Assembly (NCBI GenBank): GCA_036245805.1
Contig: BTRK01000006.1
Span: 8,464,365-8,528,364, forward strand
Source: Pristionchus mayeri
Lineage: Eukaryota > Nematoda > Chromadorea > Rhabditida > Neodiplogasteridae
Direction of reading: 5' to 3'
DNA length: 64,000 nt
The notes beneath the pieces are model-generated. The model was not told the origin of the DNA. It saw only the letters and a program-made list of their open reading frames with translations, and ran no database searches. This document shows positions 57,070 to 64,000 of this stretch, one piece after another. Numbering within the stretch: the stretch's first letter is position 1; each line of letters opens with the position of its first letter. Made by a program: the position numbers and the translations under genes.

Positions 57070-60000
57070 ATGCGCCCTTTCCATTTACCACTGCTCGTCC
57101 TGCTTGTCCACATAGCGCGGGTACGGTACCTACACTATACTATGGATGAGTCGTTGATCCCGTAGCTTCGTGTGTTATCTGTGCTCTGGAAGGTCATAGT
57201 GAAGGCAGATATTGAGCTACAGGGAACATGCTCATTTTAACATATAAACTTGATCTTTGATCACAACTCGAACATTCCAGACGCACGGGAAAACTGCGGT
57301 ATCATTGACAGCAGAGCTGGAATCAAAGTGAGCGATCTTTGAACTATATCCGAAATCTGGGATCTTGAACCTGCCCATGTCACGCGTATCGCTCGGATTT
57401 ACGTCATGCCAGCCTAACAACAGGCTCATTTCGCGCTATCTTGGTCATTGATTAGCTAGAGTGCAACTAGCGCGCTGCTAGCGTGTCAAATAGGCTAGGC
57501 GGGAAGGCAGCAACTGTCCCCCTCTCTTCATTTCTTTGGGTGTTTGAGTCTGAACGAGCTTGTGAGCGAGATCAACGGTTCATTTCTTTGAGCCCTCGAG
57601 ATGGAATTGATGGAACTTGCTCATTAGTACAAATTGCTCATTAGTACAATCATCGCGGGGGTGCGATCACACATCATGGGGGTATGCAGGAATCCTTCAA
57701 CTTTATCGAATACAAATATGTGATTGAATTATTTGCAGTGTTAACTCTGAATTTTTCGTAGCGTGCCTCACCGACTCGCCAACATCCACCACGTGTTTGC
57801 ACAAGGTATCGATTTTTTATCGATCGATTTAGATCAAATTGCCACTTCCAAAGCTTAACATTAGCTAATGCAATCAACCTAGTCACAAGAACTAGTGGAC
57901 TTGCCGCCTAGCATTGTTAGCGCAGTTGATTAGACCCCCATTTGAGTGATACATATTTCTGAAATAATCCTGATGGATTTATTGTTGCTTATCGGGAAAT
58001 TATTCGGTCTAGAGGCATAATTTATTGAGTGGACAGACCGTGGGATGATTCTCGAATTGAGTAATCGTCTGACTCTCTTCAGTTTGCACGCTCTCTCGTC
58101 TATCTGACCGGCGAGAGAGTGTGCAAACTGAAGAGAGCCAGACCATTACTCCTATGCAGACATTCCAGGATGATCAGCCGTTCAAGGTCGCCATGGACTG
58201 CGATCGGGAGTTTCAGAACGACTACGGACGGGCGAAGGTCGTCACCCGACAGATCATCGAAAAATTCCCATGGGATTCGGCAGTGGAGCAGGTGGGTATT
58301 GATTACATTGCAAGTATGTATTTGCAAAAACGAATCTCTCCATTATGCGTGCTCTCTCACCAATCAGGCATGTGAGAGAGCGGGGAAAATGAATAGAGTT
58401 ATTGCCGCCCGATCCCCATTCCATTGATGGATAAGGCCTTCTTTGATTGCATGTCCTTCTCGCGCCCTTGTTCTGCATGCATAGTCTCCTCGTGCTACCG
58501 TATCGCGTCTGCATCACCTTTTCATGGCGTCTCTCAAATCGAGCGAGATAGATGGGGAGCAATTGAGTCTCTACTGCCTTTTTGTTGCCACTTTGCATCT
58601 GTGCGCGCGCTTTTTCGGGTAGGCACTGGAAAAAGAAAGGGGAGACCGTCTACCTTCTTCGTCTATCCTTCTTCTCGCATTGAAAGGAGGAGACTGGGGC
58701 AATCGCAACACTCTGCTCCTCTCCCTCTCCCTCTCCCTCTGCTCAAACCACGCTAACACAAAGACTAGACTTGATTAATGTCTAGCAGACACACGGAATG
58801 AGTGGGCAGGGGGGGGGGGGCGAAGGAGGAAGGAAAGGTCATTGCAATAGGTCAACAGACAGCACTGCGCGGATGCGATCCGCTCTGCGGGTGGTAGGAG
58901 GAAGAAAGGGGGGACACACTGAGGTAGGGCTCAGAGACAGTGCAGGGACTGTTGAGATACAGTAGGCAGTGTTGTGAGTAGGAGTGGGATAAAGAACCAC
59001 GTGTTTACTTCGCTTGTCTATTCTCTGAATACATGAGAAAAGACATGGCACAATCCAAGAAAGAGGAGGAACACCTGTCGTCTGTCTTCGTTTGTTCATT
59101 CATTACACCGAGTGCTTCCGTTGCACGGGTTGACGAAACTGAAGGGGTGAGGGAGACGAATGGAACGCTTTTTACGTCGTGCTTGGAGCTTGAAACGCGC
59201 TAATCGATGAGTTGATCCTGTAAAAGTACTTAGACACGGGGCCGATAAATAGTGCTTCCGGATCAGTTTCCACCCACGCGCAAATGTTGATGAATGGAAC
59301 ACTTTTTACGTCGTGCTTGGGTCTTGCAACGAGCTAGAGCTCGCAATTGGGGAAATCGTCTCTTCATTTCCGATACTCGCTTGCACTGTCGAGTGCCAGA
59401 GAGAGCGCGCGGAATTGAAGAGATCCGAATTGCGACATCTAATACAACGCACTCATAGTGTGGAATTTCAATTGGAATTTCTCACAAACCCGATCACTAA
59501 TTGAACCTTCCAGCCCAGCTAGACCACCCGCGCGCAACTGTCACTCATTGTCCTTTCCTAGTCACAGCGGGGCGCCATTACACTGTAGAGGGCATGGCTA
59601 GACAAAGGGATATTAAGCCGATTGGTTATGGTCTGGTCTCTAGACATCTGTCTCGGCAAACAGTCTGGATAAACCAGAGGAGAATATCAAAAGTTCAATA
59701 TGATCAAGAGATCAAGATACATCAAGCACTTTTTTCCAGAGGTTCCTGCTGGTCCGGGACTCTAGGGGGCGCTACGAGAGGGTAGAGATATCCCATCTCA
59801 CGCTCCAGAACGGCAAGATGGATGGAGTCCGCGTGAGTAAATTCACTTTTTTTTGTTTCAACAAGAGATGAACTCAAAGGATTGTCGAGAAAAAAGTAGT
59901 GGGGATCATGTCATCACTTCGCAAGGCACTTTTCAGGAGAGAGGGAGAAGAAGGGTGTGAAAGTGGGTTGCGCAAAACTTTTACGGTCTCTTCATTCCGC

Positions 60001-63000
60001 ATACTTTCTCAAACTGTCCGACCGGAGAGAGAGTATGCGGTTTGAAGAGACCGTACAAGTGTGTGCGCAACCCAGGTGCGAAAACGATCAGCTTTGCAGA
60101 TGTTCGGCGCACTTCTGCTCAACATCACGTTCTCGTGCAAGGCCAACTTCTACGGTCCCGCCTGTGATATCGGATGCTCGTATTCGGCGAAGTGAGCTAG
60201 TTATAGTGCCACCGTGCTGGGTAGAGATGAGAGAGCGGCTCGTGCTCTCCTGCTTTCACATGCGTTATAACGAGTAATGGTCTGACTCTCTCCAAATTAG
60301 ACGCTCTAAAGATGTATCTAACCGGTGAGAGAGTGTGTAACATGAGGAGAGTCCGATAATTGCTCGGGATAACACACACATGATGAGGACGGACTCCGAC
60401 TGGGCAAACAATAGAGTAATGGGACCTAGTGCAGAAAATTGTGCTCTCGCGCGGGGGGTGGTTAGTGATCTTGTTTCGGAGACCTATGCCCTGAGGCACG
60501 TTTCTTCTCGCACGTGTCTGTAAGCATTCTGTCGGACCAGATTGTGATAGCTTGATGCGAATCGATATCAGTACGCATGAGACAACAGTATACGTAAAAT
60601 GCGTATCTACCGCATCCTTACAGTGTCTTTACCGTAACTATCTCTTTAGCAATCACGACTGCAATCCGGTCACCGGCGACTACATCTGCCTCGGCAACCA
60701 CTACGGAGAATATTGCCTGTACGATGAACTTCAGTCGATTTGGTAATTCAGGAAGCCGTCTCTTCATTTCCCACACTCTCTCGTTGATCGACCAGTCGAG
60801 GGAATGTTGGAAATGAACAGAATGTGACCCGAATTACGAACTGCAAACTGTAATATAATGATAGTTATATTAAGCGCATTACCTACTATTTCATGTTTCA
60901 GCGAGGAGTTATGCCTGAACAACAGCACCTACAGCGGCGGCGTCTGCACGTAAGCACAATTTCACCTATTTTTAGACTGGTTAAATATATGCATGATAAA
61001 TAGTTACGGCTATTGTGTATCAATGGCTTCGCGAGCAAATAATCTCTCCCTTCGCTGTTTTCTCTCACCAGTCAAACGGTGAGAGAGCACATTATGAAGG
61101 CAGGAGCAATGGTATGACTCTCACCATATCACACACTCTCTCGCCAATTAGAGAATGCGAGAGAGCATGAGATTTGGAGAGAGTCCGACGATTACTCTAA
61201 GGGAGACATTCATTGCGAAGCCTTCTCGGCGGTGGTGTGCAAATTATAGCAACAAAAAAATCGCGATTCGTCACAATCGACTAAAAAATGCATGTTTACA
61301 ATACCACCTGCAGGATGCATGTTTGATTTCCATACGTGAGATTTCGTAACCCAGTTTGTGTTATCAATGCATCTTGCCTCGGTAAATATGTAATTTCGAA
61401 AAAAAGCGTCAATCTCCTGTTATTAGCCAAATCGTCAAGTTCCGTCAAATAATGACAGCGTGAAGATTTCGAGCACTATCTAATGCAAAGAAATATGACC
61501 AAAAATAAGAAAAAATATTCAGGTGTCTTCCGGGCTGGGCTGGACTTCGATGCGACGTTGAGGCTCCCGTCGACATCTCGAACACCAGCAGCATCGACCA
61601 TGAAGAGTACGTCGCTAGTAGTACTTTAAGAATGATAAAGAACACAAAACATATGCTCACTCCATTGAGATTTACCTCGCCTCTATCATAGATTATATCA
61701 TAGAAATCACCATCTACGTGAGAAAGAAAATGCATAGATCCAAATCAACTAGCTAGATGCGAAAATGGCATTATTTTGCTTAGCTACCATCCGTGACGTC
61801 ACTATTTCGAACCAAACTACAGTCGTCAGCTCAAAATAGAGGACGAATATGCAATTTTTTAGCTCCGAAGAGCACCAACTGGAGGGACAAGATCGGGAAA
61901 GGGATCAAAGGACGTTCACCATCTTCCACTACGCCCTGTGTGAGTGTGCATGATCTATTATAAATTTTTCAATCATTACTCGTGAGTTAAAAATGTAGTA
62001 ACCTTTCACAACTACTTTCTACATCGAGGTCAACGCATATTGAACTCCTGCTCTCTGGTTTTTCAGTTTCGGTGCTTAAAGGGAAACCCTGCTGATGTTG
62101 CCTTAGTGATACCTCGAAATTTGCAAAAAAAGGCGAACACGGGTCTAGCATATCTTGTTAATTTCTGACGCCTCACGGCTGTAAGCGCTGCTCGGCTCTG
62201 CAATCAACAGATTAGGTGGGATATACACCTATGGTTCTCTAGAAAAGGCCATCACTCTTCTCTCTCGCAAATGACTCTGCAAGGATGGATTTGGCTTTTG
62301 ATTTGCTGAGAAGGATCGAACGTCGGCAGGAAAGCTCTCAGCCTTAATTTAGAGATCAGCGATGGGAAACCGGCGATCACTGGATCCATGGATTGGAACT
62401 TACGACTTGTTCAGTGCTCACCTAGCCGTAGAATCGCCAATACTGCGTATCCAAATGTCTCACTTAGAGATGTCATTCTGTGAACAAACGACAATTGAGC
62501 ACAGCTCTACTATCCGCAGATTAGGCCGAACTCCGATCAGAAGCGCACTAGAAATCAACCCCTCATCTAAGAATTGCATCATTAGAGATCAAAGAGCATC
62601 TATTCCAGTGGTGCTCCTGGTGGCCATCCTCGTGTCATTCGCACTCCTCGCTGTCGCGAACTACTGCAGGAGGAAGCGGACAACCCACCAGCACACCATC
62701 ATGATCTCCTCACTGAAGGTGGGTGCATATATCACTTACATGGTGGCAGAGCCATTACATGGGGGCCGATCCACACCATAGGTGGGGGCCGAGCCACACC
62801 GTACATGGGACCGATCCACACCGTACATGGGGGCCGAGCCATTCCATGCATGGGGACCGAGCCATTCCATGCATGGGGGCCGATCCACACCGTACATGGG
62901 GGCCGACCCATTCCATACATGGGGGCCGATCCACACCGTACATGGGCCGATCCACACCGTACATGGGGGCCGATCCACACCGTACATGGGTCAGAGCCAT

Positions 63001-63161
63001 ATATTTTGAAGATCAATACCAATCGTGTGTTTCGGTTCCCTATTGCTTTTCACAAATGAATTTCTCAAAATGTGTCTTTTCAGTCATCGCTACTCTCCAG
63101 CGACGACCCAGATCTGGTCTCCGAGAAGATCGTCGAGTACTCAGTAGCCGAGATTATCTGA
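57070..63161 (+). CDS. DSL-family Notch ligand, complete (12 exons, 320 aa)
   Basis: Exons 57070-57120, 57281-57327, 57739-57805, 58169-58291, 59740-59832, 60100-60191, 60650-60742, 60902-60949, 61523-61606, 61863-61939, 62609-62718 and 63084-63161 join in phase through GT-AG introns (963 nt with TGA). Residues 1-16 are a signal peptide (MRPFHLPLLVLLVHIA). About 18-130 resemble the MNNL region of Delta-type ligands (AVSLTAELES, SEFFVACLTDSP). The DSL domain is 140-180 with all six cysteines (140, 149, 153, 162, 171, 180; CKANFYGPACDIGC). One EGF repeat (189-215, CTCLPGWAGLRC) has five cysteines, the third being absent. TM is about 257-278, then RRKR and a 42-residue tail. DSL ligands at the cell surface bind Notch (LIN-12/GLP-1) on neighbours. 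The small size and single EGF recall the short nematode ligands (apx-1/arg-1/dsl type). Introns are loaded with hairpin repeats. Confidence 0.9.
58067..58143. repeat. CTCTTCA/GAGAGAG palindrome, DSL intron 3
   Basis: GTCTGACTCTCTTCAGTTTG-CACGCTCTCTCGTC pairs with GCGAGAGAGTGTGCAAACTG-AAGAGAGCCAGAC almost perfectly, giving a stem of about 33 bp. It ends 25 nt before exon 4, close enough to overlap the branch region. The best preserved copy in the window. Confidence 0.92.
58333..58399. repeat. CTCTTCA/GAGAGAG palindrome, DSL intron 4
   Basis: AATCTCTCCATTATGCGTGC-TCTCTCACC with right arm TGTGAGAGAGCGGGGAAAAT-GAATAGAGTT. It begins about 42 nt after the exon-4 donor. Confidence 0.8.
58400..59356. 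other. DSL intron 4 body
   Basis: No exon seen. CTCCCTCTCCCTCTCCCTCT lies at about 58720-58741 and a 12-nt G run at about 58810-58821. A repeated pair, GAATGGAACRCTTTTTACGT-CGTGCTTGG, occurs near 59158-59190 and 59291-59323. Confidence 0.5.
59357..59424. repeat. CTCTTCA/GAGAGAG palindrome, DSL intron 4, divergent
   Basis: CGTCTCTTCATTTCCGATAC-TCGCTTGC with right arm AGAGAGAGCGCGCGGAATTG-AAGAGAT. The stem has several mismatches. Confidence 0.7.
59984..60053. repeat. CTCTTCA/GAGAGAG palindrome, DSL intron 5
   Basis: CGGTCTCTTCATTCCGCATA-CTTTCTC pairs with GAGAGAGTATGCGGTTTGAA-GAGACCG. It ends 46 nt before exon 6. The outermost bases (CGGTCTCTTCA) pair perfectly. Confidence 0.88.
60279..60356. 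repeat. CTCTTCA/GAGAGAG palindrome, DSL intron 6
   Basis: GGTCTGACTCTCTCCAAATT-AGACGCTCTAAAG with right arm GGTGAGAGAGTGTGTAACAT-GAGGAGAGTCCGA. The left inner arm has diverged. Confidence 0.75.
60757..60839. repeat. CTCTTCA/GAGAGAG palindrome, DSL intron 7
   Basis: CGTCTCTTCATTTCCCACAC-TCTCTCGTTGATCG with right arm TGTTGGAAATGAACAGAATG-TGACCCGAATTACGAA. It starts 14 nt after the exon-7 donor and takes up half of a 159-nt intron. Same subfamily as 56826-56912. Confidence 0.78.
61022..61104. repeat. CTCTTCA/GAGAGAG palindrome, DSL intron 8, first
   Basis: Leader AATGGCTTCGCGAGCAAAT, then AATCTCTCCCTTCGCTGTTT-TCTCTCACC pairing with GGTGAGAGAGCACATTATGA-AGGCAGGAG. The leader matches copy 1 at 2171. 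Confidence 0.8.
61115..61190. repeat. CTCTTCA/GAGAGAG palindrome, DSL intron 8, second
   Basis: TGACTCTCACCATATCACAC-ACTCTCTCGCC pairing with GCGAGAGAGCATGAGATTTG-GAGAGAGTCCGAC. It follows the previous copy after only about 10 nt. Confidence 0.8.
62752..62996 (+). repeat. 24-bp minisatellite in DSL intron 11
   Basis: About ten units of GGGGGCCGATCCACACCGTA-CATG and variants (GCCGAGCCATTCCATGCATG). Because the unit is a multiple of three, ORFs run through it on both strands, but it lies between donor 62719 and acceptor 63083 and is intronic. Confidence 0.92.
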
Positions 63162-64000
63162 TGCATCAACGATTATCATCCGTTGCCCTCGGCTCTACCG
63201 TAGTCATCGTCGTTACCCTAGTCTACCATACTTCACTCTAGTGTCGCTGTTATTCGCTCATGCCCTACTGCCCTATCTATTTATAATACCGTTCGGTGTC
63301 TGGTCTCGCGCAGCCTTTTCCTTAGCACGAAAATACTTCCCAGCGCGTTCTAAGAAGTGTAATAGCTTCTTGGTTCATATTTCTCATTATTTGTCTACGT
63401 TTCCTCACCACCCAGCTAGTTTTCACAACCATCCATCTCTGGAATTATCCCTCTCTGCACCATTGGTAGTTAGAAGTGTGCAGTACCCAAGCAATGATGA
63501 TGGCTGAGATGATGATCACAGCATGTTATCTAATCAATTAGCGTATAACGATCCGTAGAGTTTACTCATCATTCACCATCCATCATGACCTATTCCCCTT
63601 GCTAAGTTTGCGTTCCTTGTTGCCAGTTGTGCTACTGCATTTTGTGCCCCCGAATCGAGTTTCCCCCACCACTTCCGGTGCTAGATTTAGTGCAAGTGTT
63701 CCTTATTTAAGCATCTATATACCTTTTTTAAAGTCTATATTTCTTTTCGGTAATCGTTTCTGGTAATGTGCCCCTTCGCCGTTGTGAAATCATCGTACTG
63801 TTATTACTAACTTCGCTCCGACTTTTCTTGTTGCCGTTCTTGAGAGTTTGTTAGATAAGAGTGTATTCGATTTCCGTCTTTCTCGTGATCTAGAAAGTTC
63901 TGCAAAAATGGGGGATGGAAAGAAAGAAAGAAGGGGTGGTTGCACATCTGCACCCCACTCGCATCAATACCCTCTCACATACACGCTTCCTATCACTATC
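63162..64000. other. 3' flank of the DSL gene
   Basis: Follows the TGA at 63159-63161. I see no AATAAA in the first few hundred bases and no exon of a further gene. ATTTATAATACC near 63278 is the nearest AT-rich candidate for 3'-end formation. Confidence 0.4.

Noticed and set aside
57232..57429. 65-codon antisense ORF in the DSL gene
   Set aside because: It overlaps the real + strand exon 57281-57327, whose phase joins perfectly to its neighbours.
62723..63241. 172-codon + ORF and antisense repeats with GADPHRTW-like units
   Set aside because: The ORF runs through a 24-bp minisatellite that lies between a good donor and acceptor of the DSL gene; openness follows from the unit being a multiple of three.

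Overview
This is nuclear DNA from a nematode, most likely a diplogastrid such as Pristionchus; that placement is inference. Genes are split into short exons (48-124 nt) with GT-AG introns as short as 42-65 nt and TTTNCAG-type acceptors. Two start codons sit just after an orphan acceptor, as expected for spliced-leader trans-splicing. The gene families (ShK-domain secreted proteins, DSL Notch ligands) and the repeats (mariner and DD37D transposons, an RTE-like LINE, TTAA MITEs, foldback elements) fit a rhabditid worm. Exons were assembled by eye from splice sites, reading phase and, where possible, comparison of duplicated copies.

Layout. 1-23.4 kb is repeat-dominated: hairpin elements, a dead mariner (7.8-9.0 kb), a long-TIR TA element (12.5-13.4 kb), a broken SR-protein-like gene (14.3 kb), a truncated DD37D transposase (15.7-16.5 kb), a 2.8-kb polypurine array carrying a twice-copied LINE tail (16.6-19.35 kb) and a 1.25-kb foldback (20.3-21.6 kb). 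At 23.4-26.5 kb lie the 3' end of a Cys-rich minus-strand gene and a near-complete non-LTR retrotransposon. At 30.2-33.2 kb is a complete seven-exon gene for a secreted protein with two ShK modules.

32.3-40.6 kb is a tandem segmental duplication. Each unit holds the last three exons of the ShK gene (+) converging on a seven-exon gene (-) for a small membrane protein. The halves decayed in complementary ways. The left copy has the intact ShK gene and a broken membrane-protein gene; the right copy has a 5'-truncated ShK gene and an intact membrane-protein gene. A 757-bp foldback transposon occurs only in the right copy, so the left copy preserves the empty site.

40.7-57 kb has no gene I can trace fully, only repeats and one candidate first exon (51.78 kb). 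57.07-63.16 kb is a complete 12-exon gene for a DSL-family (Delta/Serrate/LAG-2) Notch ligand. It has a signal peptide, an MNNL-like N-terminus, a DSL domain, one atypical EGF repeat, one TM helix and a short tail. Its introns hold at least eight copies of a short imperfect palindrome (CTCTTCA...CTCTCTC...GAGAGAG...TGAAGAG) found across the window. A second palindrome family, each full copy with two TGACGTCA or near-TGACGTCA sites, occurs at 2.6, 10.9 and 50.6 kb. These two palindrome families and the duplication with its filled/empty transposon site are the most unusual things here.
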